Assembly (NCBI RefSeq): GCF_029873635.1
Contig: NC_080420.1
Location: 120,598,719-120,662,718, forward strand
Length of the DNA: 64,000 nucleotides
Direction of reading: 5' to 3'
Source of the DNA: Malania oleifera
Taxonomy: Eukaryota > Streptophyta > Magnoliopsida > Santalales > Ximeniaceae
In this document: in pieces, positions 32,742 through 45,885 of the stretch
Layout of the letters: each line of letters opens with the position of its first letter
Position numbering within the stretch: position 1 is the first letter of the stretch
The notes under the pieces: generated by a model
What the model saw: only the letters and a program-made list of their open reading frames with translations
Databases searched by the model: none
What the model was told of the DNA's origin: nothing
Translations under genes and position numbers: made by a program

Positions 32742-35700
32742 GTAGGACTTCCGTGGCGGTTTCTGTATTTTTTTTGGGGTGACGATTTCAGAAAAATTAT
32801 AGTAAACTATTGTGAGTTTTTTCTCATTTTATCTTTTTTTTAAAAAAAATATATTAAATAATGTCTTTTTTGGGAAAATAATTCTCGGAATGACTCTAAC
32901 GTAATCTCGTTACACGAAGTAGCAAGATTTAAACAAATCTCCCAACTCGAAGTAGTGAGATTTGCCATGTGTCATTTCGGGAATTATTTTCCCAAAAAAG
33001 ACATTATTTAATATATATTTAAAAAGAAAAAGATAAAATGGGAAAAAACTCACGAGTTTTGTATGGTTTTTTTTTCCTCAGCATGCGAGCGACCTTTGTC
33101 AGCGATACGTCACGTCCCTTCTTCCTCCCTAGCCGCTGCCTCTCTCTTTTCTTTTTTAACTTTTCTACTTCTACGTGCCTTTCAAATTACTCTAAAGCCC
33201 CTAGAGTGGACTGACGTTGCCTCCCTATTTTCTTTTTGAGTCTTTGATGATAGAATACATATTTGACCGTTTATTTTATTGTCTAATATTTTTAATAAAT
33301 TTTTAAAACCTAAAACTTGAGCAATAAATTTTAATATTGTACAACTATTAAAAAAATAAATATATAAAAGTCCTGTGTAGTACTTGCAACATGGCTAAGT
33401 TTATGACATCAACATAATCAAGATCAGGCTCATAGTATTTTTAATTATATTTTTTAAAAATATAAATTTTTTTTAAACATTAAATTTAAATTTAAGTAAA
33501 ATAAAAAAAATTTAATATAATTTTATGTTATATTTTATCTATATAAATTCAAAATTCATACTTCCAAATTTAGGAAATATTCGCCTAATTCATATAATCA
33601 TAAAGGGAAAAATTAATTTATACAAAACAAAAACATTAATTTTTTATGTGTCAATATTAAATTTTAATTTTAATTTTGATAATAAAGTTCTAAAAATTGA
33701 CAAATAAGTTCTTTGTGAAATTTTCTTATAAGAATGCTATAAAAAAATTATGTAAAATCTCATATATTCGGTTCTCAAAATTTAAACATTAAAGAATAAG
33801 CAACTTATTTTAAGAATCTCTTTTAAGTTGAAAAATTATGTCAATGAGGGAAAAATATGAAGAAAAATTATTTTTTAAGAAAAAGTAAAAAAGAAAATAA
33901 AGCATATGATAAATTAATGGAAATTTTAATTTTATATAGTTAACATTTAATTTTATTAACAATTTTTTTATAATATTTAATATAAACAGAAAATATAATA
34001 AAATAATTTATTTTTATTTTTAGAACAAAGTCCTTGAGAGATGGAGGGGTGGGAGGCAGCGGCAGTGGTTTGAAAGGCACATAGAAGCAGAAGAGTTAAA
34101 AAAGAAAAAAGGGAGGTAGCGGCTGAGGAGGAAAAAGGGACGTGACGTATCGCTGACAAAAGTCCCGTTAAAGAATCAATCTGACATTTTGAATTTGAAG
34201 GCCGGTGCATATTAAACTCGAGTTTTTTTCCATTTTATTTTTTTTAAAATATATTAAATAATGTCTTTTTTGGGAAAATAATTCTCGAAATGACACGTGG
34301 CAAATCTCGCTACTTCGAGTTGCGAGATTACGTCAGAGTCATTCTGGGAATTATTTTCCCAAAAAAGACATTATTTAATATATTTAAAAAAAAAGATAAA
34401 ATGGGAAAAAACTCAAACTATTGTCGGGTTGTGTTCATAGAATGTAGGACTGGATTTAGAAATAAGATGAGCATGTCAAGATAGGAACCATGTTAGGTGT
34501 ATAAACTATGAGGATAGGGTTTCTAAATCACATTATTTGTTTTTCAGGATGGACCTAGGAGGACGTAGTGCCCATGCGAGTGGTAGTGATGGAAAGGGGC
34601 CTTCGAGTGCAGACGGGGCTAATTATGATACGGTATTATGTAGTGTGGCTCAGTAGGTTATGGTTGAGATTGCTAGGAGTTCTAGAGAGCAGGGAGACCC
34701 GTCTGCAGGCCATGGGTGCATTATAGAAAAATTTACCAAGATGAATCCTCCGACATTTTTAGGAAGAGTTGATCCCACAGCTACCAAAAATAGGATGCAG
34801 GAGATCGAGAAAGTCTTGGTGGTATTGCAGTGTACATAAGAGCAAAGGGTCTTCTTCGCCACCTATAAACTGACAGGGGAAGCTGAGAGGTGGTGGACTG
34901 CGATGAAACTTCTAGAGCAGTAGAGGATGACGCCGATAGCTATGACATGAGACCAATTTAGAGACTTGTTCTTTGACATATACTTTCCAGCCACTGTCAA
35001 GGATGCTAAAGTGGAAGAGTTCCTGAATCTGAAGCAAGGACAGTAGTCGGTCCAGCAGTATGCGACGTGGTTTATAGAGCTATCTCGCTTCGCTTCGCTC
35101 GGTATATTATTCCTGATGAAGTAAAGAAGGCGAGACAATTTGAGGCGAGGCATATACAAGCAGGTGGTAGTGCTGAAGATACAAGACTTCGCTGAGTTAG
35201 TCAACAGAGCAGCCTTGGCCGAAGCTAGTGAGCGCATGGATGCAAAGGAGTAGGGACAGAAGAAGAGATCTGCACCTTCATATTTCTAGCAGGGATCTAG
35301 GCAAGGTCAATGGAGGAGAGGAAACTATGGCAGAAGACAGAGGAGAGAGACTAGAGGTCGTGAGGTTCAGGCGGTGTAGAATTTTCCTGTCTGTCAGACT
35401 TGTGGGAAAAGACATTAGGAAGAGTGTCGAGTGGGGAGAGCTGTCTGCTATCGCTGCGGTAGGCAGGGAAATCTAGTGCAAGAATGCCCTACACCACCAG
35501 ATACCGCTCCTGCTCCCATACCATATTGAGGAGGCTATCAGGCGCCCCGTGGTGGCTAGTAGAGGAATGTAGCTCCAGCGAGGGTTTATGCTTTGATGCC
35601 TGGGGATGCTGAGATAGCCGGCGATGTGGTTACATGTATGATTAACATGTTTTTATTTAAAGTTATTGTATTGTTTGATTCAGGAGCCACACATTCGTTC

Positions 35701-35882
35701 GTGTATATAAAGTGCATTAGATTATGTGGGCCAAAAACATATTTATTAGACACCAAACTGTTAGTAACTACACCGACGGGGTTAGTGGCGAGGTGTAGTA
35801 GAGTGCTCCTAGGTTGTCTAGTTGATTTTCAGGGGAAAATTTTGCTAGCTGGTTTGATAGTATTAGACATGCACGGGTTTGA
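32742..35882 (+). mobile_element. Tekay-type element, leader-gag-protease remnant, split by a foldback
   Basis: The leader at 32742-32813 matches 45992-46062 of the more complete element (GGACTTCCGTGG, then GGGGTGACGATTTCAG). It is broken by the 32814-34414 insertion and resumes at 34415. Gag similarity follows from 34550 (ATGGAC, Gly/Ser-rich start, CIIEKFTKMNPP), then a zinc-knuckle region near 35450-35490 and a protease block (VLFDSGATHSFV near 35670-35700). It is cut at 35883 by the next LTR. A fossil with several breaks. Confidence 0.85.
32814..34414. mobile_element. Mutator-like foldback element with palindromic arms
   Basis: A 1601-bp insertion flanked by the direct repeat AAACTATTGT (32804-32813 and 34415-34424; 9-10 bp, as in Mutator-like elements). 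Ends are GAGTTTTTTC and GAAAAAACTC. Each arm is about 350-380 bp. The outer part of each arm is itself a palindrome: 32814-33051 and 34220-34414, both with TAATGTCTTTTTTGGGAAAA and its complement. The inner part of one arm (GTCAGCGATACGTCACGTCC, 33098-33117) pairs with the other (34138-34157). The core is AT-rich and codes for nothing recognisable, so the element is non-autonomous. Confidence 0.85.
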
Positions 35883-38800
35883 TGTAAGAACCCGACCCAT
35901 GATATATGGAATAAATAAATAAGAAAGGGTAAAATAGTAATTTGAGCAGGCTTCGTCGATGAAGCCAGTGCTTTCGTCGACGAAGACCCTTCTATAGTTC
36001 GGCGACAAAATTCAGAGGTTCGTCGACGAGGAGAAGCAGAGAGATTTTGGGAAATCCAAAAATCTTAGGCTCGTCGACAAAGCCACCACGATGTCGATGA
36101 ACTCCCTTTGTTGACTCATCGACGAAGATGCCGCCTCGTCAACGAGGTTGGTCGAGTCAAAGGTGCTATAAAAATCTTTTGGGGTTGCTTAGAAGCTAAG
36201 ATATCCAAATTTCTCTCTCTCTCTCTCTCTCTCTCTCTAAGAACTCGAAGCTCCACTCTCTCTCACTATATTTCTTCATTGTTCGTTATTAGAATCGGCA
36301 AACCAACGTTACTGTGAGGATTAGGGAAGAAATCTCTATGTGTTTTATTAAACGGATGTTCGTTTTGGGGATTTTTGGGTTTTGACCCAAAAATCGAAGT
36401 AAGGCTCGATTCTTATTTCTGTTTTGGTAGATATGTAGAGAATGGAATTGTGAGTATGTATTGTACTGTGATTTATAGGTTTTGGGAACTTGGTTTGCTG
36501 TTTAGGAGCTATAGAATTTGGGTTGGATTTTCGGAGAAAGGTAAGGGGATTCTGTTTATATCAATTATTTTCGAAATCAGATTTGGTAGAACTATAGTTC
36601 ACGATCCTGTGTGTTTTGGCTACTTATTTGCAAAAATCTAATGGGTAAAAATTACAAGATTTTCATGTTACAGTTTTGGGGAAAATGGGGCGTTGGGTTG
36701 CATCTCTGGTTTCATTGGAAAACCGTGGATATATTGTTGAATATATTATGTTATGGAGATGACCGTGCCTTGACTTGTTTTAAACTATATTTTGAAAATC
36801 ATGATTTTGTGATTACCAAATGAGTGTGGAATGAACTGTTATATGAGTATGCATTGAGTTGTGATTTTCTGAAATGAGATATGGGAACGTGAGTTCCAAA
36901 TTGTTCCAGGTTGTGAAAGAGAGTTCGACACTATATCCGAGGGTGTGAAATACCACCTGCTAGCGACAAGAGTGTCCGACTCTATATCCGAGGGCATGAA
37001 ATATCACCTCTTATCAGCTGATCACCGAAGGGTGTGGATCCACCAGATGTACCGGAATGATGCCATGGGAGCCTGAGGTTACGCCATGTGTCAGGGATGC
37101 CGTATTATGCAGGTTGACTTCGTGCCGAAGGGTGTGACGACACCGCGTTACTTGATCATGTGTGTGTGCGTGTTGAGAACTATACTGGAACTATTTTGTG
37201 AAAGATACTGGAACTGTATTGAACTGTGTATGCTTTATGTCATGATAATACTTAGATGCCACACACCGATATAACCTGATTCTGCCTTACTAAGAAGTGT
37301 CTCACCCCTATCGTACGTACATGTTTTTAGGTTCTTCGAGTAACCGGAACTAGCGTCCTAGTGTTGGGAGCATGGTGGTCGGTTTTCTGCGTAAAGTACT
37401 CGTGTAAGTACTTGGACTGCAACAGGGTTGTCGTTTTGGGTATTGTGGGCACCCTGGGTTGTGTTTTGTAATATGGAGCTTAGACTCTATTCATACAGAC
37501 TCTGGCATGGTACTATGTATGTATGGAATGAACTTTTCCGCTGCGTATATATTGTGTATGTGAGTGTGTATAGGGTGTACGGAAACCCCACGGGGTCGAA
37601 TCCTTATTCATTATAGTAGTATGTATGATACAAGGATAGGTTAGGTTACTACATCACACCCTGGGTCCCATTGCCGGGTTTGAGGCGTGACAACTTGGTA
37701 TTAGAATTAACCAGGCTGCTAGGTCTTGTAGACTTGGATAGGTGTAGCTATATGTACATACCAGAGTATAGGATGTAAGAAATGGGTAGAATAGGTCGAG
37801 GGTTGTTTTTTTGCTAGACAGGGACTCGTTGGTGGTGTTCTGTGTTTTTCCTAGAATGATGATTTTAGTAAAATCACGACAAACTATTGATGGTTTTGTG
37901 TTGGTGTGATAGGACAGACCTAGACCTATGAGATTGGTAGTTAACATGATTAGATGTCAATGACTTTGTAAACTGTATATGACGTAGGAATTCTAATCGA
38001 TTCCTATTCTATTTTCAGAATGGAGCCCAAGGATAACAACTTGGATAGTGGCTCCAAGGGGATTGCAAGCGATGAGTCTCCTTTTGTGCCTTGGGGGTTG
38101 ATGATACGGGTTATACGGGAGATCGAGTGGAGTGTTAGGAGACGTGATCATTCTCTTACTGTTGCGGGGTATACCATTGAGAGGTTCACACATATGCACC
38201 CTCCGATGTTTTCAGGAGGACCCGATCCGATGATAGCGGAGGATTGGGTCGAGAAGACCAAAAGGATTCTTGAGGTCCTACACTGCACATATAAGCAAAA
38301 AGTCATCTACACTACCTTCTAGCTGTCTGGGGAGGCTGGGCAATGGTGAACCGCGGTGAGTCTGCTGGAGAAGCAGAGAGCTGGTCCTACAGAGATGACA
38401 TGGAGCCACTTCAAGGAAATGTTGTTTGAGAGATACTTCCTGGCCTCCACACGCAATGCTAAGGCGGATGAGTTTTCTGTACTGACACAGGGAGACATGA
38501 TGGTGTAGGGGTATGCTGCTCAGTATATAGAGTTATCGTGTTTTGCGCTGTGCTTGGTCTCGAACGAGTACGAGAAGGCTTGGAGGTTTGAGAAGGACCT
38601 GAGGAAAGACATCCACAGATTAGTGGGTATGTTGCAGATCCATGAGTTTTTGGTTTTGGTGGATAAGGCCACTGTGATCGAGACCGGTATTCGGGAGGAT
38701 GAGGTGGATTAGGAACCAAAGAAGAGGCCAGTGTCATCTAGTTCTCGTCAGGGATCGTGGAAGAAGAGGAACCATGGCTTGAGCTACCGCTAGAATACCG

Positions 38801-39745
38801 AGCATCAGGGTTCTCAAGTAGATCAGTCGCGCGATCATTGTATAAGGTGCCACATATGGTATGATGGTGAATGCCAATCATTTGGGGGTAACTGTTATAG
38901 TTGTGGAAAATTAGGCCACAAGACTTGTGACTGCCGCGCATCGAAAAGAGACACGCCTGCATCTAGTGTGAACCGGGGTGGCAATCAGATACCTCGGGGA
39001 ACCATCCAGGCAAACACAACTTCGGTGAGGGTATATTCTCTTACTCCAGCGGATAATGATCGTGCGGGGAATGTAGTGACATGTACCTTGTTATTGCTTT
39101 CAAATAAAGCTGTTGTTTTATTTGATTAAGAGGCAACCCACTCATTTGTATCTGTGAGCTTCGTAAAGCTGTGTGGGGTTGAGAGCCAAGTTATGAATAA
39201 GGGGCTATATGTAACTACACCATATGGGAGTGCAACGTCCTGTAGGAGGATGCTAGGAAGCTGCCTAGTGAAAATTCAGGGAAGGTTGCTATTGGCGAAT
39301 CTTGTTGTGTATGATATGTCTGGTTTTGACGTCATACTAGGGATGGATTGGTTATCCTCCAGTTATGTTGTGATCGACTGTCGGGTAAAGATAGTAGTGT
39401 TTAGACCTCCTAGGGAGCAGGAGTATGAGTTTGTAGGATCGTGTGTGCGTTCGACGCCACAGATTCTATCAGCATTATAGGCAAGGAGGCTACTATTAGA
39501 CGAATGTCACGGGTACCTAGCTTGCATGAAGGAACGACCGCAGGATGAGTTGAAGCTCAAGGATATTCGAGTGGTTAACGAGTTTTCGGATGTGTTTTCA
39601 GAAGATTTACCTGGTTTACCTTCGGATTGTGAGGTGGAGTTTACGATAGAGTTGCTGCCTGACAAGGCACCAATCTCTAAAGTTCTGTACTGGATGGCTC
39701 GAATAGAACTTCAGGAGTTGAATGAGTAGTTGTAGGAATTAATGG
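35883..39745 (+). mobile_element. Tekay-type element, 5' LTR to start of pol
   Basis: The 5' LTR at 35883-37692 (TGTAAGAACCC to GGCGTGACA) has eight or nine TCGTCGACGA-like palindromes (35950-36150), CTATAAAAA (36169), a CT array and the two-block motif at 37258-37308. A decayed initiator-tRNA-Met-type primer site follows (TTGGTATTAGAA, 37695). Gag similarity starts at 38020 (FTHMHPPMFSGGPDP). Zinc knuckles lie near 38840-38940, protease near 39120-39400 (GFDVILGMDWL) and the first part of RT upstream sequence near 39530-39740. It is cut by the Ogre-like LTR at 39746. It inserted into the protease region of the preceding element. A broken fossil with several breaks. Confidence 0.87.
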
Positions 39746-42344
39746 TGTTGCGATGTCCCAGAGCGTGTGTGCCCTGAGCAGCGAAATAAAAATGAGTTTT
39801 ATAATTTTCATGAAAAACAAGGAATGTTGGAGTCGCCACTAACCTTTTAGTGTGGTTAGAATACATGATTACTACCCTGTTAAGGGTAGAATGGGTCTAT
39901 GTTACCAGAGTTGGGCACGGGAGTTCGGTTACACGAGGGGAAGGTATGAGCACCCCCTGCGCGCCCGTTCTTACGAACGGTACCTAATTAATTCGGAATT
40001 ATCCCTAAGTTAATCTAATAAGTCTTTCAAATTACCCCTCTCTTAGTAAATTTACAAATATACATGCAGTATAAATAAATAATAAATGGATAAATAAATA
40101 AATAAATAATACAAAAAAAAAAAATATATATATATATATTCCCTCAGAACTAAGGGTATATGAAGCCCGAAAGCTCATACCCTAGCATTAAAATCATAAG
40201 GATAAAATTAAGAAAATATTTTCATAAAAATAAATACTCTAGTACATATAAGAACAAATAACAAAAAATATTAACAATAGTAATAATAATACTAATAATG
40301 ATAATGATGATAATATTAATAAATAATAATAGTAATAATAATACTAATATTAATAGTAAATAATGATTAATACTGTAATGATAACAATACCAAAAATGAT
40401 AATAATAATAATAATAAATATAAATAATAATGATAATAGTAGTATTAGCAGTAATAATAAGTAATACAATAATAATAATAATAGTAAGAATAATAATATT
40501 ATTAAAGTAGTAATAAAGATAATATGCATATTTTAACTAAAAGTCACTTACCTTAATATGAACACACAATCAATGATATACTTAATACATATAGAAACAA
40601 TATTACCAAAACTAAGGAAATAATCTACTCATCAAATTATGGAAACCAAGTAGCCCTAAGGTTAGCAGGTAATTACACAAGGGTAAGTAGACAGAGAAAT
40701 TATGGCAACAATTTAAATACCAACATGTAAATATTTAATATGACTACTAAATGGGAAATCAAAGAAGTAAATCGAATCGAAAATTGATGTACAATCTTAA
40801 ATATTAATATGCCAAATTTGAAATAAACACTAAATATGTCCAATAATAATAACACTACACATGAACGTACATTAAGTACGACATACAATAACAAAATCCC
40901 TAAGTATGTAAATATCAAACAACAATGCCCTTAATTAAATAAGTACAACGATGAAGTCTACCCTAAATACACAAACATTAAACATTCAATAATAACAAAA
41001 ATAATCCTAAATATGAAAATCGAACAGTTAAGATAGCCATAACAATAATAAAAACTCACCATATGAATATAACAACAAAAACCCTAATCATGAATTCTTG
41101 GATATACGACAACAATGACTGCTTTAAATATGCACACATATACGTTTACATGCAACATCAATAAATACAAAAACTCAAAGTAATTAAACTTGAACACACA
41201 TTAATAATGAAAACTCTACAAAAAGATATGAGCCTAAATATTAAAAAATATTATATAAAGATATTCCCAAACAATATGATATGTCAAAAAAATATTTAAA
41301 CTTTAAATATTGAGACAAGTCAATAAGACTTCTACAAATAATAACAAAATAAAGTAAAAACATTAAAAATAAAATACGATAAAAATAAGAAAGGTCCTGC
41401 ACACACATGAACAACAATTGTTAAATACTATAACTTAAATAATAATAATAATATTCAGTATTTAAAATATATGGCAAACACAATAAAAATCTAAACTTGA
41501 ATGAACCTACCAACATATGTATAGCCTGCAAGAATAAACAACCAATTCAATATCTCAGAATATATTAAAATAAACAAAGATGTATAATAAAAAAAAATGT
41601 GCATGTGTGTGTTTAAATGGCCGGACTGTGTTGCAGTGTGCATGAGCAAAGGGACTTACAGAGGTGTGTGTGAGGCTGTGGGCGTGACAGAGGAACGCCA
41701 GAGACGATGGCTGGAGCCGAGGCTGGCCGCGAGTTTGGCGGAGAGCAGCGTGGTGGCTTGCTGGGTGGGAAAACAGGCGGCGGAAGCTGGGTTGTTGTCG
41801 GAGTTGATGAACGGAGTTGGGATGCCTATCGGCGCTGATTCAGTTTGGTGTGGCTGGGCGTCGCTGCGAGTGGCCGAGAGGAGCAACAGACAGCTGCTCG
41901 GCTTGCTGCGTGAGAGTGGCCGGAGCTGTGGTGGCTGCCGGGTTGAGCGTGGCCGGCTGGAGACGGCGGAGGACGATCCGTTGCTTGTACAAAAATGCTG
42001 GTCGGTGACGATGAGGGAGGCTGGATGTGCGACGACCAGAGGGCAGAGACGATTGGAGATTTGATGGTGGGGCGAGGTGTGTATGAGATTGAGGTCGTGG
42101 GGAATCGGGAGAGGCTGTTGCTGTTGCAGCGAGAGAGAGGGCGAGAGAGTCAGAAGAAAGGCAGGGTTTTTTTTTTTTTTTTTTCTTTTTTTTTGCTTTA
42201 GCTCCGTGCGCCCTTTGCTGTGCGCCCCCGCTTGGCCTCTGCCCTGTGTATTCCTATTTATAAAACAAAATAAACCCTAAAGCTACTTCTTTTCTTTTTT
42301 TTTTCTTTTTATGCTTTTATAGTAATAATGAATATGGTAACTAA

Positions 42345-42376
<32 letters not shown>

Positions 42377-42613
42377 GTAATGAATAATGACAAGATTTGA
42401 AAATAATATAATAATAGTACGATAATAATCATAATAAAGTAATATTTAATAATAATAATAATAAGGATAATAAGAAAAATAATAGTAAAGTAATAATAAT
42501 AATTATAACACTCTAATAATAAAATAATATTTAAAATAATGATAATAAGAGAAATAATAATAATAATATATTAATAATAGTAATGAGAATGGTAATGATA
42601 ATAATAATAAAAT
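39746..42613 (-). repeat. Ogre-like 3' LTR, part 1
   Basis: Begins TGTTGCGATGTCCC on +, the same words that open the LTR at 62856. It contains the block GTCGCCACTAACCTTTTAGT, long AAT-rich tracts (40262-40520, 42345-42610) and a GC-rich section (41600-42240) that on minus follows the TATA box as a leader. It is interrupted by the Tekay element at 42614. Confidence 0.8.
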
Positions 42614-43515
42614 TGTAACGACCCGAATTTAGAATGGTATTTAAATAATAAAGAGAGAGAAATGGAGACCGGAAATAGAAGGAAGCAGTCGACTTGCGTT
42701 CGTCGACAACATTGAATTTTTGGAAGGGCTTAGAAAAGGGGTTCAACAGGACTTCTTCGACGAATACAGTGAATTCGTCGATGAAGGCTTAAGAGAATTC
42801 GTCGACGAACACAGGGGGCTCGTCGACGAGAAAATACCGAGAGGGGTTTTTAAGTCGACTGAATTTCGTCGACGAGGAGTGGATTTCGTCGACGAAATTT
42901 GTAAAGGACTCGTCGACGAAGGATGGGCTCGTTGACGAAATCCTCTATTTTATAAGTATGAAAAATCCGGGAAATATCTCATTTTAAAGAAATCTCTCTC
43001 TCCTCTCTCTCTCTCTCTACGACTCTCTCTCCCTTCTCTCTTCATTTTCGGCCCCACCAGTCGTTGGATCGACGATCTGAAGCTACCACGAGGATCCTGG
43101 CAGAGTTCTCTGCAAGTTTGCTAGGGCGGATCGTTAGGGAACGAAGTTGGATTTCATTCCAAATCTAGGGTAAGACTTTTTACTCAATTTTGGATTTGTG
43201 ACAGTTGAGAGAAGTGTTGTACGTGTTAAAATATTAAAGTTTAATACCATGAGTTTTCGTTTCCAGGGGTATTGATTGGGAACGTTGGGAATCATCCCTG
43301 AGTTGAGGTAAGGCTTTTAAGCCGAATTTGACTTAGTGATAGTTATAGAAAATGTTGTACGTACGTACGAAAATACTGAACTTTAGTTCTGGTAAATTTC
43401 ATTTCCAGGGTATTGAGTCGGAAACCCTACGGGTGCAGGGAAGAGTTTCTTAGGGACTTTGCAGGAATCAGGTAAGGGGATAAACTAAGCTAGTTTCTGT
43501 TTTTGAGGAAATGCT

Positions 43516-43546
<31 letters not shown>

Positions 43547-45790
43547 CATCTGATTTATGGAAAATGTATACGTATATATATATATGCTTTATATTTGCAA
43601 AATACTGTGAAAATGATCGTATGATTGAATATGTGGAAAATTTGTTCAGTGTGGCATGAGTATAAAAATGTTGTGAAATACTATTTTCTGGGAATGAGGA
43701 TGATATGGATTTCTATGATGGAAAACTGGCGTACAGGCCTGAGATATTTTCATATATATATATATATATATATATGTGATTTGTCGTCGTATGGGCTGTG
43801 CTATGTGGATATGTCTGCCAGCGTATGGGCTGTGCTATGTGGATATGTCTGCCGGCGTACGGGCCGTGCTATATGGATATGTTTGCCGGCGTACAGGCCG
43901 TGCTATGTGGATGAAATTTGCCAGCGTACGGGTTGTGCTATGTGATTTGCCGGCGTACGGGCCAAGCTATGATAAAATATGAAATACCGGCATACGGGCC
44001 GATGATTTTCATGATATATGTATATGTGAAAAATGATATGTATGATTTGATAATTAATGATATGAGTTATCCCTGTATCACGATTTTAGTATATGTATAT
44101 GATATCAGAACCTGGTTGGCTTGGTCTAGGCTAGCATTTGCACGATATCGTTGCTATGTGTCCATGGTCTGCGTGATCATGATATCTGTGTTAACGCCGC
44201 TGTACGGAGTGGTGTGAGATTGGATGGTCGATGTGGTTATTTTCAAGAAGTGTGATGTTATCGCCCCTGGTCTACGGACCAATCTGGGTAGACCCATCGG
44301 ACCTACAGACTAGACTATCGACTTGGCAGTGGTCGGCCAACCATTGTCAGGTCCCGCCTTCGGGCCACACAACCCAGTCATGTGGGTAGGGGTGAGCATA
44401 ATTCGGTGAAAACCGAATTAACAGGATTAACCGGCCGAAATTGGTCGGTTCGGTTCGGGTAAAAAATCCGGTTCGGTCGGTTCGGTTAAAAATCTACAAA
44501 TTTTCGGTTAATCGGTTTCGGTTCGGTTAACGGTTAAAAAAATATCGGTTAACCGATTAACCGAATTACTAATACTTTATATTTTTAATATAATTCATAA
44601 TAGGGCAGTTGGGGGTGGCCGTCGGGCTCGGGCGACTCGGGCGACTCGGTTTCTCATTTTCTCTGCACTCTGCCGAGTGCCGATCTGCCCTGCACGGCGC
44701 ACCTCAAGTCCTCGGTTGTCTCTCCATCGGATTCCTTGAGCCCTCGAGCTCTTTTGTCTCTCCATCAGAGTCATCGACTCATCGGACCACCTCTCGGAGA
44801 GTCGGAGTTGGCAAATCCCATCTGGCCTCTTCGTCGTCTTCGGCAGCTCGGCTCTCCAGAGTCCTCAGCGTCTCAGACACTCAGCCACTAGCTCGCCGTG
44901 CAAACCCGAACGGCCGGACCCCAGTAACTCAGTAAGTCTTCCTCTTCTCCTCCTCCTTCTCATCTTCTTCTTCTTCTTCTTCTTCTTTTGTATAATAATC
45001 AATTTTAAATAAAATCGGTTAAAATGGTTAACCGAATTACCCGTTCGGGTAATTCGGTCGGGTCCGGTTCGGTTTCCGCGACCAATTTGGTCGGTTCGGT
45101 TAATGCTTTTATTTAACCGAATTTTTTGGTTAATTCGGTTAATTACCCGAATTTGGCCGAACCGACCGTTTGCTCACCCCTACATGTGGGGGTAATACAT
45201 GACAACAGTCAGGTAACCTACCAGGATTGTTTTTATATTATTATTATGATATGAGATGAGATATGTTTATGTAATGCAGTATGTTCTGCCATGTTTTTGA
45301 TATACGTATGTTTTCACAGATTTGATAAATAGTATTGGATATGATATGTATGGTATATGTGGACTACGGTATACTTATGTTGCCACACACTAGTATTAAT
45401 TTATTTCCCTTACTGAGAGGTGTCTCACCCCTAAATTTTACAAATTTTTCATGAGTCCCAGATAGGAGAGCAGGAAAGGCCCTGTTGACATAGTGTGGTT
45501 TATCTGCCCTTTTTGAAGGGTAAGTTTTTGGTAGGGATAGTATAGTTTTGTGGAAATTGTCCTTAGATTTCATTTTTGGGAAGTATATATATATATGGAA
45601 GTATAGTGATTGTAGAAACTTTGGTACATTGTGATGTATGATATGATGGTATGTATATGATTATACATTTTTTGCTGCGTAGGCTTCTGCTGTATATTTT
45701 TGTTTTATCCTTGGTACCCACAGGTCCAGGTGGATGGTGATCTTCTGAATTGGAATGTGAAATGTATGGTATTGATTTCATGTTTTAATG

Positions 45791-45850
<60 letters not shown>

Positions 45851-45883
45851 GTGTGTGTGTGTGAAAATGAGTAGGTCGTTATA
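42614..45883 (+). repeat. Tekay 5' LTR
   Basis: Runs from TGTAACGACCCG to GTCGTTATA. Palindrome array at 42698-42930, TTTTATAAG box near 42950, CT leader, CCGGCGTACGGGCC tandem repeats at 43725-44010, hAT MITE at 44387-45182, two-block motif 45382-45430, and an (AT)n(GT)n tract near the end. Confidence 0.95.
44387..45182. mobile_element. hAT MITE with GC-rich core, nested in the Tekay 5' LTR
   Basis: 796 bp, flanked by a perfect 8-bp target duplication CATGTGGG (44379-44386 and 45183-45190). Termini are TAGGGGTGAGCA and TGCTCACCCCTA. Both subterminal regions are packed with GGTTCGGTTAA-like words in opposite orientation. The middle (about 44600-44990) is a GC-rich stretch unlike the ends, with an open frame of 108 codons that I do not recognise, followed by a CTT-rich tract. 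The 3' LTR of the same element lacks it, so it arrived after the Tekay element. Confidence 0.93.
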
Positions 45884-45885
45884 GT

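Noticed and set aside
35593-35922. Aspartic-protease-like frame taken as a host gene
   Set aside because: It is the protease part of a Tekay-type element, bounded by gag upstream and an LTR insertion downstream.
41597-42280. Open frames of 155 and 67 codons in GC-rich DNA
   Set aside because: They lie in the leader part of the Ogre-like LTR, on the strand opposite to its transcription, and match no family. They are by-products of GC-rich non-coding DNA.
42720-42935. Frame with repeated FVDE motifs
   Set aside because: It arises from reading the TCGTCGACGA array; the repeat is palindromic DNA, not a protein repeat.
44609-44935. 108-codon open frame on +
   Set aside because: It is inside the hAT MITE core and has no recognisable motif, start context or splice structure. 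It is kept only as a possible captured fragment under findings.
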